From Melioribacter roseus (GTDB lineage: Bacteria; Bacteroidota; Ignavibacteria; Ignavibacteriales; Melioribacteraceae), in assembly GCA_020722065.1 (NCBI GenBank), contig DYLK01000008.1:22814-86813 (forward strand): a stretch of DNA of 64,000 nt, read 5' to 3'. The translations under genes were made by a program, and so were the position numbers. The notes under the pieces were generated by a model. The model did not search any database and was not told the DNA's origin. It saw only the letters and a list, made by a program, of their open reading frames with translations. Below, one piece after another: positions 37,553-46,472 of the stretch (within the stretch, counting starts at the first letter, position 1; every line of letters begins with the position of its first letter).

Positions 37553-40500
37553 ATGAAAATTTATTTCAGATTCCCGCAAGTTGCTATTTCTAAATTCAAT
37601 CTTAAAAATTATATTCTTTCCTCTGAGAATGAATTACAACTTCGAGCAAATTTTAGAGAAATTGCCTTTTTAATAAATGAGAAACAAACGGAAAAATTAT
37701 CTGCTGGGCTGTTATATTCTATAAATCTTCTTTCAAAAATTTACAAATATGTTTTTGAGTTTTATTTATCTGATATTGACAAAAATGTGCTTAAAAATCA
37801 ATTTTCAACTTTTGCAAATACAATAAATGAATTCAGTTTTATGGAAATGCTAACTGATTTTTCAACAAAATTCCAACCAGAAGAAGTGATGTTAAACAAA
37901 ATATCTTTAGAAGAATTTTTGTGGAAAAAGGAAAATGAGCGGTTTATGTATGAAAACGAAATGATTCAAACATTCATTTCATACTTAAATATTGAAAATC
38001 CAGCATTAAAAAACTTATCCAATATTATTAATTATCAATCACTTGCAAACAAAGAGAATTTTCATAAATACATTAATTTTAGTAAAGATTTTTACCGTAA
38101 ACAGAAACCTATTAATAATAACGCGGATATTCTATCTTTTTTGCAAGAACCTATTTTGAAATTTCCAAATAATTTACAAGACCAATTAGAATTTATCCGA
38201 GATAATTGGAGAGCAATTCTTAAAGATAATTTTGATGTCGAATTTTTAAAAGCAATAGACATTTTCAAAGAAGAATACGTTTCTGCGAGTTTCGGGGTTG
38301 GTCAAAATCCAACATTTATTCCAAATTATAAAGGTGATAAATTTGACGAAAGTGCTACTATCGGAAAATCTGGATTTAATTATTCCAAATCAAGTCAAAG
38401 CGATTATTCCGAATACAAAGCCTTTACCGAAGACATTCATTGGATGCCAAATGTAGTGATGATTGCCAAAAATATTTTTGTTTGGCTCGACCAACTTTCC
38501 AAGAAATATTCTATGGAAATACGAACACTCGATAAAATACCAGATGAAGAATTGCGAATTCTTCACGAAAGAAATATTAATTCTCTTTGGTTAATTGGAG
38601 TTTGGGAAAGAAGTGACGCTTCACGAAGAATTAAGCACATTCGGGGAAATATTGATGCTGTTTCTTCTGCCTATTCTCTTTACGATTATCAAATTGCTCA
38701 GCAACTCGGTGGAGAATTTGCTTATCAGCAATTAAATGAAAAAGCGAAACGTTTTGGTATTCGTTTGGCTGCTGATATGGTACCAAATCACACGGGAATT
38801 TTTTCGAAATGGATTGAAGAACATCCCGAATATTTTATTCAAAGAACAGATTTACCTTTCCCTAATTATCGATTTACGGGTGAAAATCTTTCCTCAAATC
38901 CCGATTTACTTATTCAAATTGAAGATGGATATTGGACAAATTCCGATGCTGCTGTTGTCTTCAAATATCATAATTTTAAGAACGGTGAAACTAAGTATAT
39001 TTATCACGGGAATGATGGAACAAATATGCCTTGGAACGATACGGCACAACTTGATATTCTAAAACAAAATGTTCGCGAAGCCGTAATACAAAAAATAATG
39101 GATGTTGCACGAAAATTTTCTATTATCCGTTTTGATGCTGCAATGACACTTACTAAAAAGCATTTTTCTCGACTTTGGTACCCACAACCAGGATTAGGCG
39201 GCGATATTCCAACAAGAACTGATTATTCTTTAACGAAAGAACAATTCGATGAACTTTTCCCAGTTGAATTTTGGCGTGAAGTTGTTGATCGAATTAACAC
39301 TGAAATGCCTGAAACTTTACTTTTAGCCGAAGCTTTTTGGCTTATGGAAGGCTATTTTGTGCGTACTTTGGGAATGCACAGAGTTTATAATAGTGCTTTT
39401 ATGCACATGTTTATGCTTGAAGAAAATGAAAAATATCATGGTTTGATTAAAAATACACTTGAATTTGAGCCTGAAATCTTAAAAAGATATGTCAATTTTA
39501 TGAGTAACCCTGACGAAGAAACCGCAATAAAGCAATTTGGAACTGGCGACAAATATTTTGGTGTTTTATTAATGATGATTACATTGCCAGGTTTGCCAAT
39601 GTTTGCTCACGGACAAATTGAAGGTTTTCATGAAAAATATGGAATGGAATATCAGAGAGCATATTATGAAGAATTTGAAAATGAATATTTGGTAAATCGA
39701 CACAAAGCTGAAATATTTCCAATTCTGAGCAAACGTTATATCTTTTCAGAAGTTACGCATTTCTGGTTTTATAATTGTTTTAACTCCAGCGGAAATGTTA
39801 ATCATAATGTTTTTGCATTTTCAAATCAATTTCATAATGAAAAAGCTCTTGTTCTGTTCAACAATAAATATGATAGAGCAGAAGGAATTATTAATTTATC
39901 CTCCGCAAAATTAGTAGATGAAAATCTGAAACAAGTAACAATTTCTGAAGCATTAGAAATTCCAAAAGGGGAAAATCTCTTTGTGAAATTCAAAGAACTA
40001 ATTGCTAATAAAGAATATTTATACTCAGTTTATGATTTTATAAATGGGATGAAAATTAAGTTGAATGGTTTTGAATATCGAGTTTTTACTAATTTTGAAA
40101 TAATTTATGATGAATCTGGTATTTATCAGAATCTTTATTCAACTCTAAATAAAAATGGTGTTAATTCCATTCAATATGAACTTAAAAAACAATCACTTTC
40201 AAATATTCATCATGCTATAATTAACTTATTCGACTCTACCAATTTTGAACATATTATTTCAATAATTTCCCAAAATGAAAAAAGAACAGAAGAATTGGAG
40301 AAAGATCTTATAAATCTTGAAAATAGGTTCCATTTTATTGTAAGTGAAATTGTTCGCAAAATAAGTGGAAATGTAGCAAAAAACAGATATGAATTTGATT
40401 TTGATTTAACAATTCATGCAATTTCTAATCTTTATAAAATCCTTGCAAAAGAAGAATTTGAAATCGATTTTAATCTTAGAAGGAATTACAATTTAATGTT

Positions 40501-41071
40501 CGACCATAATTTCCGCAAAAATTTTATCATTTTTGTGATTCTTGGTGCCATTAAAGAAATTCAAGTTAAAACTGATTTCAAATCAATTTACGAAATTGAA
40601 CCCGAAATATTGCTTTCAGAACCTTTCTACGCAATTTTTTATAAATTAGATTTATCTTCAGACGAAATTGATGAAACTAAACAATTAATCGGGATTTTAT
40701 CTAAATATTGCCAAACTTTGTGCGAAATTCATCGAGAAAAGGGAATGAATAATTTTGATTTCAATGTTTTTGTTAATGAAATATTAAAAGCATTAGATTA
40801 TGAAATTGTTCAGAATTTCTTGAAAGTTAATGATTACAAAGGAATAACTTACTTTAGAAAAGAAAATTTCGAAGATTTAGCAAGTTGGTTTTTCACAATC
40901 TATCTTGTGGAAAGCCAAAAATGGAGAATTGAAAACGAAGTTAAAAATCAAGAGATTGATTTGAATTTTAGAAAATCTATTAGAAAAATTGCTCAAATAA
41001 TTGATATTTCGAACGAAAGCAAATATAATTTTATAATTCTAAAACAGAATATTGCGAAAATTATAAGTTAA
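37553..41071 (+). CDS. Very large GH13-like alpha-amylase-family protein
   Basis: 1172 residues, about twice the size of an ordinary amylase, with no signal peptide, so probably cytoplasmic. About 290 N-terminal and 450 C-terminal residues are not recognised; both look mainly helical. The middle is a GH13 barrel: DMVPNH (408-413), the predicted nucleophile Asp528 in IIRFDAAMT, and the acid/base Glu593 in LLLAEAFW. Region IV, usually NHD, reads SNPDEETA (651-658): the Asp remains (Asp654) but the His is Pro. It should act on an alpha-glucan or a small glucoside; hydrolysis versus transfer cannot be told. It stands alone between two terminated units and overlaps the convergent gene by 4 bp. Confidence 0.85.
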   Translation: MKIYFRFPQVAISKFNLKNYILSSENELQLRANFREIAFLINEKQTEKLSAGLLYSINLLSKIYKYVFEFYLSDIDKNVLKNQFSTFANTINEFSFMEMLTDFSTKFQPEEVMLNKISLEEFLWKKENERFMYENEMIQTFISYLNIENPALKNLSNIINYQSLANKENFHKYINFSKDFYRKQKPINNNADILSFLQEPILKFPNNLQDQLEFIRDNWRAILKDNFDVEFLKAIDIFKEEYVSASFGVGQNPTFIPNYKGDKFDESATIGKSGFNYSKSSQSDYSEYKAFTEDIHWMPNVVMIAKNIFVWLDQLSKKYSMEIRTLDKIPDEELRILHERNINSLWLIGVWERSDASRRIKHIRGNIDAVSSAYSLYDYQIAQQLGGEFAYQQLNEKAKRFGIRLAADMVPNHTGIFSKWIEEHPEYFIQRTDLPFPNYRFTGENLSSNPDLLIQIEDGYWTNSDAAVVFKYHNFKNGETKYIYHGNDGTNMPWNDTAQLDILKQNVREAVIQKIMDVARKFSIIRFDAAMTLTKKHFSRLWYPQPGLGGDIPTRTDYSLTKEQFDELFPVEFWREVVDRINTEMPETLLLAEAFWLMEGYFVRTLGMHRVYNSAFMHMFMLEENEKYHGLIKNTLEFEPEILKRYVNFMSNPDEETAIKQFGTGDKYFGVLLMMITLPGLPMFAHGQIEGFHEKYGMEYQRAYYEEFENEYLVNRHKAEIFPILSKRYIFSEVTHFWFYNCFNSSGNVNHNVFAFSNQFHNEKALVLFNNKYDRAEGIINLSSAKLVDENLKQVTISEALEIPKGENLFVKFKELIANKEYLYSVYDFINGMKIKLNGFEYRVFTNFEIIYDESGIYQNLYSTLNKNGVNSIQYELKKQSLSNIHHAIINLFDSTNFEHIISIISQNEKRTEELEKDLINLENRFHFIVSEIVRKISGNVAKNRYEFDFDLTIHAISNLYKILAKEEFEIDFNLRRNYNLMFDHNFRKNFIIFVILGAIKEIQVKTDFKSIYEIEPEILLSEPFYAIFYKLDLSSDEIDETKQLIGILSKYCQTLCEIHREKGMNNFDFNVFVNEILKALDYEIVQNFLKVNDYKGITYFRKENFEDLASWFFTIYLVESQKWRIENEVKNQEIDLNFRKSIRKIAQIIDISNESKYNFIILKQNIAKIIS

Positions 41072-42576
41072 AATAATCTCACATTATACTTTAACTCAAT
41101 TCCGCTAAATTCTGGTTCGTAGCGACAAACGCCACCAATGCAAATGTTTCCTGCTTGTCGAGATCCCGCAAGCAGGGAAATCTCAGAATTATCGAACAAG
41201 TTATAACCAAATCTAATAAATCCCCAAAAATTCCTTACAATTTTATCTATTTCGGGTTCACGAGTTTCCATTTCGCCTACGAAAGACAAGCTGAAATCTG
41301 GGGAATTCATCCATTCCAAAGTTAAAACATCATCAAAATACTTTTCATCAGTAGATAAAACATTGCTTTGTTGATGTTCAACAACCGTTTTGATTGTGTT
41401 CACTTCATCGATAAAATATTTGAATTCACAAACGGGAGTTAAACTTTTTGTATTTGTAATTGCTTCCATTTTGTAACCAAAACCAAAAATTAAACCGAAA
41501 GAATTGCTTGTATTTTCAAATTTTGTAAAAACATCTTCTAATAATAATTCGCTTTCGGTAGTTGAATTACTAATCTTTTTGAAAAACGAATCTTTTTCGA
41601 GCGAATAAGTTCTTCCATAATTTACGGTTAATTTGTTTTCGTCATTCACCAAATAATCAGTAGAAATTTGAAAGCCAACTTCGTTATTTGGGTTTAATGA
41701 AAATGGATGTCGATTTAATAAAATGTAAGAATAATCAGTAGTTAATGATGGCGGAGTGTTGTAATTTATTGTTCCATCATAACTTGTTAACGAAAAATTA
41801 TCATAATATTTGAATTCGGTAGAAATTGAAAAATCATTTATGTAGAAGTTCAAATTGGAATAGATTGCTTTTCCAACGTAATTTTCATTGAGATTTTCTT
41901 CTAATTGTGAATTCTTTTTAATTCCATATTCTGTGTAAATATCAAAAACGTCAAATTTATAGGCAAATCTTCCAGAGAAAAGAGTAGTTGGTTTAATTTC
42001 TTCGAAATAAGGCTGATTTGAAACAACCGAAAACCCAAGATTTAACTTATCAATTCCTCGAAATTCAGCATCGAAGCCTCGCAAAACATCTTTGCGTTCT
42101 GCTTTAGAATTTTCCGCCATTCCAGAAACGGCTTTCAGTCTAAAATTATTGAAATTTACTTCAAATTTAATTCCTTGAAGATTATTATCAACTCTCACAT
42201 TTCTATCTTCATAAATTTTAAGTAATAAACCGCGACCAAATGTTGTGTAATAATTCCCAATTATTGTATTAATTTTGCTTTTTTTCTCACCGATTTCATA
42301 TTCTAAATACTTAAAGGAAATATCGGAATAGTTTACTTTTCCCCTATTTATTGCTGGGTTAATATCATTTGGTTGGAAAACCTCATAACGCAAGCCAGTT
42401 TTGAAATTCTCGTATGAATAATCAAGGTTAAACCAATTTTCTAATGTTTGTCGTTGCAATTCATTATCGTAAGAAAATTCCAACTGATTAGAAAGTGAAA
42501 TTCCGCTTGGTAATTCAATAATTTGTCCGAAAGTTGTGTTAATTAGCAAAATTACAAATAATAGTATTTTCTTCAT
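41068..42576 (-). CDS. Outer-membrane beta-barrel protein, DUF6029-like
   Basis: 502 residues with a signal peptide (KKILLFVILLINTTFGQ) and a long series of amphipathic beta strands, for example YYTTFGRGLLLKIYEDRNVR and FDIYTEYGIKK, ending in ...GIELKYNVRLF with a C-terminal Phe. The layout resembles DUF6029 proteins of Bacteroidota/Ignavibacteria, of unknown function. It is coupled by a 1-bp overlap to the upstream TlpA-like gene, which hints at a shared envelope role. Confidence 0.75.
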   Translation of the reverse strand: MKKILLFVILLINTTFGQIIELPSGISLSNQLEFSYDNELQRQTLENWFNLDYSYENFKTGLRYEVFQPNDINPAINRGKVNYSDISFKYLEYEIGEKKSKINTIIGNYYTTFGRGLLLKIYEDRNVRVDNNLQGIKFEVNFNNFRLKAVSGMAENSKAERKDVLRGFDAEFRGIDKLNLGFSVVSNQPYFEEIKPTTLFSGRFAYKFDVFDIYTEYGIKKNSQLEENLNENYVGKAIYSNLNFYINDFSISTEFKYYDNFSLTSYDGTINYNTPPSLTTDYSYILLNRHPFSLNPNNEVGFQISTDYLVNDENKLTVNYGRTYSLEKDSFFKKISNSTTESELLLEDVFTKFENTSNSFGLIFGFGYKMEAITNTKSLTPVCEFKYFIDEVNTIKTVVEHQQSNVLSTDEKYFDDVLTLEWMNSPDFSLSFVGEMETREPEIDKIVRNFWGFIRFGYNLFDNSEISLLAGSRQAGNICIGGVCRYEPEFSGIELKYNVRLF

Positions 42577-43070
42577 TATTTCATCTTTAATAATTTTTTA
42601 ATATGTTCTTCAATTTGTATTTCATCACCTTTCTTAAAACCAGAATGACTATAAACAATCTCTCCTTTTGAATTAATTAGGAATGTATGCGGAACGGTTT
42701 GCACGTAATAATCGCGAGCAGTTTGGTTTTCAGAATCTAAAAGTACTTGGAATTTGTAATTGTTTGAGCGAACAAATGGTAAAACTTTCGACATACTTTT
42801 TTCGTTATCTACTGAAATTGCAAACATTTGTAGATTGTTAGATTTATACTTTTCATAAATTTTATTATAAATTTTCAATTCTTCCATGCAAGGTTTGCAC
42901 CAAGTTGCCCAGAAATTAATTAATATCGGACCTTTTCCAAGAAAATCTTTCAATTCTACGAATTCGCCACTTAAATTTTCTAATTCAAAATTTGGAGCTT
43001 TTGAACTTTGATTTTGACTAAAAACGCTCAAAAATCCTAAAAACAAAATAAAAATTGCTTTTTTTATCAT
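42576..43070 (-). CDS. TlpA/ResA-like periplasmic thioredoxin
   Basis: 164 residues: signal peptide (about 1-18), then a thioredoxin fold with the redox motif Cys58-Lys-Pro-Cys61 in NFWATWCKPCMEEL and the cis-Pro region VQTVPHTFLINSKGEIV. It probably reduces or oxidises cysteines of exported proteins, such as cytochrome c apoproteins. The partner may be the barrel protein encoded next, although that protein shows no obvious CxxC cluster. Confidence 0.92.
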   Translation of the reverse strand: MIKKAIFILFLGFLSVFSQNQSSKAPNFELENLSGEFVELKDFLGKGPILINFWATWCKPCMEELKIYNKIYEKYKSNNLQMFAISVDNEKSMSKVLPFVRSNNYKFQVLLDSENQTARDYYVQTVPHTFLINSKGEIVYSHSGFKKGDEIQIEEHIKKLLKMK

Positions 43071-43117
43071 TATTAAACCATTGTTATTAATTTATTTACT
43101 GATTACTTAACTTAATT

Positions 43118-43828
43118 TTATTTCAACAAAATCATTTTTTTTATTTCACTAAATCCGCTTGAAGTTTTTAATTGATAAAAATACACACCACTTGGTAAAT
43201 CATTTGCGATAAATTCAACTTCATAATTGCCAGCAGATTGAGGTTCGTTTATCAATTCTGCAACTTGCTCGCCTAAAATATTGTGTACTGTGATTTTTAC
43301 GATACTACTTTCTTTTATTGAATATTTTATAATTGTACTTGGGTTAAATGGATTTGGATAATTCTGTAAAAGAGAAAAGTTTGTAGAAATATTTTCGGAA
43401 GTTATGTCAGTAGCTGTAACTTCGACTGAAAAATTTACTAATTGAGAATCAGCAAAATCTGCAACATTTCCAAAACGGAGATTGATATTGCCGTTTCCTG
43501 GGAAATTTTGTGGGAAAATGTGAAGTGAAACTTCGCGACTTTCTCCAGCCGAAAGCGAACGACTTCCGAAAGTTTGCGTTGTTGCTATGCTATCCAAAGT
43601 TGGGGAAAAGCAAAATTCGAAACAAAGTGATGAACTCCAACCAGGCTCAATATCATTCAAAGTTCGTTTTACGTATAAATCCAAATTATTATCTGTCAGA
43701 TTTGTGAGTAAAATGTTAAATACAATTTCGGAATTGACTGTATCTGAAACTTCGTTTGTTTCATACTGAACAGAAAAAGTTTGGGCATAAAAATTTGATG
43801 CTAAAAGAAGAATTGCTATAAATTTCAT
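43118..43828 (-). CDS. Secreted protein with T9SS type A sorting domain
   Basis: 236 residues. A signal peptide (KFIAILLLASNFYAQ) leads into an Ig-like beta domain (about 17-145) of unknown binding partner, then the T9SS C-terminal domain starting with NYPNPFNPSTIIKYSI and ending with FSEIKKMILLK. T9SS proteins pass the outer membrane and are attached or released after cleavage of this domain. The mature part is small. A decayed copy of a sorting domain lies just upstream on the same strand. Confidence 0.9.
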   Translation of the reverse strand: MKFIAILLLASNFYAQTFSVQYETNEVSDTVNSEIVFNILLTNLTDNNLDLYVKRTLNDIEPGWSSSLCFEFCFSPTLDSIATTQTFGSRSLSAGESREVSLHIFPQNFPGNGNINLRFGNVADFADSQLVNFSVEVTATDITSENISTNFSLLQNYPNPFNPSTIIKYSIKESSIVKITVHNILGEQVAELINEPQSAGNYEVEFIANDLPSGVYFYQLKTSSGFSEIKKMILLK

Positions 43829-43838
43829 AAAAATGTCC

Positions 43839-43917
43839 TTATTTAATTAAAATCATTTTTTTGATTACACAAATTACCACTTTGCAATTTATAGAAATAT
43901 TCGCCACTTGGCAACTT
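43839..43917 (-). pseudogene. Relic of a T9SS C-terminal sorting domain
   Basis: Read on the minus strand, 43914 downward encodes LPSGEYFYKLQSGN; after a frame change the final residues IKKMILIK and a TAA (43839-43841) follow. The live gene next door ends LPSGVYFYQLKTSSGF...KKMILLK, so this is the frameshifted last 25 or so codons of another cargo gene. A stop codon precedes it, and nothing of the gene body is recognisable. Confidence 0.75.
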
Positions 43918-43920
43918 TTA

Positions 43921-44110
43921 TGTATTGAATTTTGAGACTGTCACATTTTTTGTGTATATGGTATAAAACTTTTTATAGACCTAGAAAATTATTGAATTAC
44001 TATAATCCAAATGAATTATTATTCAATAATTTCCCTTAACTTTGTAGCACTTGTTGGTAGAATCTACGTCTTGATGATAAATTAATTTCCACCATACATT
44101 CAATAGTCAA
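43921..44110. other. Intergenic remainder upstream of the LysR gene
   Basis: No gene is visible. It contains ATTGAAT and ATTCAAT copies about 30 bp apart and a TAACTTTG box (44037-44044) that fits TAnnTTTG but lacks a matching upstream element. Confidence 0.4.
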
Positions 44111-44115
44111 TTTAT

Positions 44116-44123
44116 TATATTTG
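44116..44123 (+). promoter_or_regulatory. -7 element of the LysR-type regulator gene
   Basis: TATATTTG is an exact TAnnTTTG match, placed 19 bp before the ATG at 44143; the transcript would have a leader of roughly 13-15 nt. No clear -33 TTTG is present, which may mean weak or regulated expression. Confidence 0.5.
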
Positions 44124-44142
44124 AGATAAATAAAATTATACT

Positions 44143-45030
44143 ATGGATTATAGAGACACCATTTATATATCAGTAGCTGAAAAATTGAGTATTTCAAAAG
44201 CTGCAAATGAATTAAATATTAGTCAGCCAGCTGTTACACGACATATCAAAGAATTGGAAGAACGCTACAAAACGAATCTTTTAGAGCGAAAAGGCAATAA
44301 AATTTATTTAACCCAAGCTGGTGAAAAAATTTATAATGCTCTAAAAGAGATTGAACAAAAGTATCGAAATATAGAGTTTGAAATTGGAAAAATGCACGAT
44401 AGTTTTTCGGGTGAATTTAAAATTGGGGCAAGTTCAACAATCGCACAGTATGTAATTCCCAAAGTAATAGCATCCTTTCACAAGCGATATCCAAAAATTC
44501 AGATTTATTTAATGAATGGCAATTCATTTGAGATGGAAAAACTTTTGCTCGAAAACACTATTGATATCGCCTTAGTAGAGAACCAATCTTCCCAAATGGG
44601 TATCCATTATAAAAATTTTATTGATGATGAATTAATTGTAATAACTGGACAAAACAGCATTTATGCAAAACGTAAAACCATCAACAAAGATGATCTATTT
44701 CAAATACCAATTGTATTGAGGGAACAAGGTTCAGGTACTTTGGAAATTATAAAGCAGGTTTTTTTACAACATTCTATTAAAATTGAAAACCTTAACACTA
44801 TCATTCACTTGGGAAGTACCGAATCAATTAAAAATTTTTTACAGGATTTTAATGGATTGGCTATTGTATCCGAAAAGTCAGTTCAAAACGAATTATATCT
44901 TAAAACACTTGTGAGGCTAAATATTTCTGGTGTTACCTTTTTACGAAAATTTCGCATTGCATATAAACAAGGGCATAAAAGTCAGCAAGTAAAATTGTTT
45001 GAAAATTTTTTATCTAACTATAAGATATAG
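44143..45030 (+). CDS. LysR-type transcriptional regulator (CysB/YeiE-like)
   Basis: 295 residues: winged-helix DNA-binding domain (about 1-60, SISKAANELNISQPAVTRHI) and a periplasmic-binding-protein-like effector domain (GEFKIGASSTIAQYVIPKVI onward). GASSTIAQYVIP and the LREQGSGTLE motif are seen in the LysR branch that includes CysB-like and YeiE regulators. It is followed on the same strand by a YeiH-type exporter, as in the yeiE-yeiH pair of enterobacteria, where the regulator responds to sulfite. The effector here is inferred. Confidence 0.9.
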   Translation: MDYRDTIYISVAEKLSISKAANELNISQPAVTRHIKELEERYKTNLLERKGNKIYLTQAGEKIYNALKEIEQKYRNIEFEIGKMHDSFSGEFKIGASSTIAQYVIPKVIASFHKRYPKIQIYLMNGNSFEMEKLLLENTIDIALVENQSSQMGIHYKNFIDDELIVITGQNSIYAKRKTINKDDLFQIPIVLREQGSGTLEIIKQVFLQHSIKIENLNTIIHLGSTESIKNFLQDFNGLAIVSEKSVQNELYLKTLVRLNISGVTFLRKFRIAYKQGHKSQQVKLFENFLSNYKI

Positions 45031-45068
45031 TTATACATCATAAGTATTTATTATTTGTCATAGTTATA
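45016..45068 (+). promoter_or_regulatory. Repeated AACTATA/TATAGTT motif, candidate LysR operator for yeiH
   Basis: AACTATA (45016-45022), spacer AGA, TATAGTT (45026-45032) form an inverted repeat across the regulator's stop codon. ATAGTTATA occurs at 45027-45035 and again at 45060-45068, the second about 40 bp before the exporter ATG. Repeats of this kind upstream of a LysR target are expected, but the sequence is AT-rich and function is unproven. Confidence 0.4.
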
Positions 45069-45108
45069 TCAAGGCCATATTTTTGTCAGCAAAAAATAAG
45101 GTATTAGT

Positions 45109-46068
45109 ATGACTAACATAAAAATATTTAGTGATCTTGGTGTAATAGTGAAGAAATTTCATAATGCTAAGAGACTTTATACAATAATTATTTTACTCTG
45201 TTTTTTGCCGTTTGTCTCGCCAGCTATAGCTTTAATGGCTGGATTAATTCTTTCAATTATTGGGATAAGACACGAAAACATACATAAATATACATCAAAG
45301 CTATTGCAGGCTTCCATTGTTTTAATGGGTTTTGGAATGAGTTTGAGTGCCGTTATTTCTGCTTCAAAAACTGGTTTTATTGAAACAGTCATTTCTGTAA
45401 TATCAGTAATGTTAATCGGGGTTTTGCTTGGGAAACTACTTAAAGTTGAGAAAAATATCTCCTTGCTTATTGCATCTGGAACAGCAATATGTGGAGGAAG
45501 CGCCATTGCCGCAGTTGCTCCAATTCTTAATAGTAAAAACTATCAAACTTCGTTTGCACTTATCGTTGTTTTTGTGTTAAATGCTGTCGCTCTGTTTTTG
45601 TTCCCTTTCATTGGGCATAATTTAGGATTAAGTCAAGAAGCTTTTGGAAACTGGGCTGCAATTGCTATTCACGATACGAGTTCGGTAGTGGGTGCTGGTG
45701 CAATTTATGGTGAAAAAGCTTTGCAAGTAGCAACTACGGTAAAACTTATCCGAGCATTGTGGATTATTCCGCTATCAATAGTTATTGCATTTATGAATAA
45801 GAATGAAAATAAAAAATCAATTAAGTTTCCATGGTTTATTTTGTTTTTCATTCTTGCCATTTTTTTTGCTAATATATTCCCTGAATTTCAGTCAAGTTAT
45901 GAACATTTTAATTGGTTAGGGAAACGAGGAATGATAATAGCACTATTTCTTATTGGCTCAAATATCACAGTAAGTGAAATAAAAAAATCAGGCACTAAAA
46001 GTTTTGCACTTGGAATTATTTTATGGGCAGTTATATCTGTTGGTTCATTATTTCTTATAACTCAATAG
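45109..46068 (+). CDS. YeiH-type putative sulfate/sulfite exporter (UPF0324)
   Basis: 319 residues with about nine or ten membrane segments. Family motifs include GASMALAG-like stretches, here LLIASGTAICGGSAIAAVAP, and WAAIAIHDTSSVVGAGAIYG with VKLIRALWIIP. The family (PF03601) is annotated as a putative sulfate exporter; sulfite export fits the LysR partner and the TRAP uptake system nearby, but the substrate is not shown by sequence. It is spaced 78 bp from the regulator gene. Confidence 0.88.
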   Translation: MTNIKIFSDLGVIVKKFHNAKRLYTIIILLCFLPFVSPAIALMAGLILSIIGIRHENIHKYTSKLLQASIVLMGFGMSLSAVISASKTGFIETVISVISVMLIGVLLGKLLKVEKNISLLIASGTAICGGSAIAAVAPILNSKNYQTSFALIVVFVLNAVALFLFPFIGHNLGLSQEAFGNWAAIAIHDTSSVVGAGAIYGEKALQVATTVKLIRALWIIPLSIVIAFMNKNENKKSIKFPWFILFFILAIFFANIFPEFQSSYEHFNWLGKRGMIIALFLIGSNITVSEIKKSGTKSFALGIILWAVISVGSLFLITQ

Positions 46069-46110
46069 ATAATACAAATTTTTATTAAATAAAAAAAGTA
46101 CTTTTATAAT

Positions 46111-46316
46111 GCTTCAAGTGGAAAAGGGATTTCATAAACTTAGTAAATAACCTTATTTCTGAAATTATTTTAATTTTTGGCAATCCAATCCAAATTGGAG
46201 ATGTAATTAAAGTTGGTGAAATTCCATTTCCACAAGCATATATTTATATTAAAGAAATTTCCTCGCAAGCTAAATCATCCATGAAAAGCATTACCAAACA
46301 AGCAAACTCCAATTGA
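46111..46316 (+). pseudogene. Relic of an MscS-type mechanosensitive channel (middle and C-terminal pieces)
   Basis: From 46146 the frame reads NNLISEIILIFGNPIQIGD followed by VIKVGEI, the pore-helix/beta-domain junction of MscS proteins (compare NNFISGLILLFERPI..GDVV). It runs straight into PFPQAYIYIKE, which resembles the PFPQRDIYIR near the MscS C-terminus, so about 80 residues between have been deleted. Upstream, GCTTCAAGTGGAAAAGGGATTTCA resembles the A-x-S-x-G-x-GFG helix but is out of frame. TGA ends it at 46314-46316. No start remains. Confidence 0.7.
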
Positions 46317-46472
46317 AAAAATAGTAGTTTTATTATTTTCTCTTAAATTATTATTACAAAAAGAATTATTTACCAAAATTGGGCAAATTTTAAAACTATT
46401 TATTTTCCTGAAATGCTTTAAATTATGTGGAATTAATATATTTCTATTTCTATATATTATTTTTTTCAGATT
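46317..46472. other. AT-rich intergenic stretch upstream of the sensor kinase
   Basis: About 156 bp, almost only A and T in its second half. No promoter with both elements, no hairpin and no gene could be identified. Confidence 0.4.
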
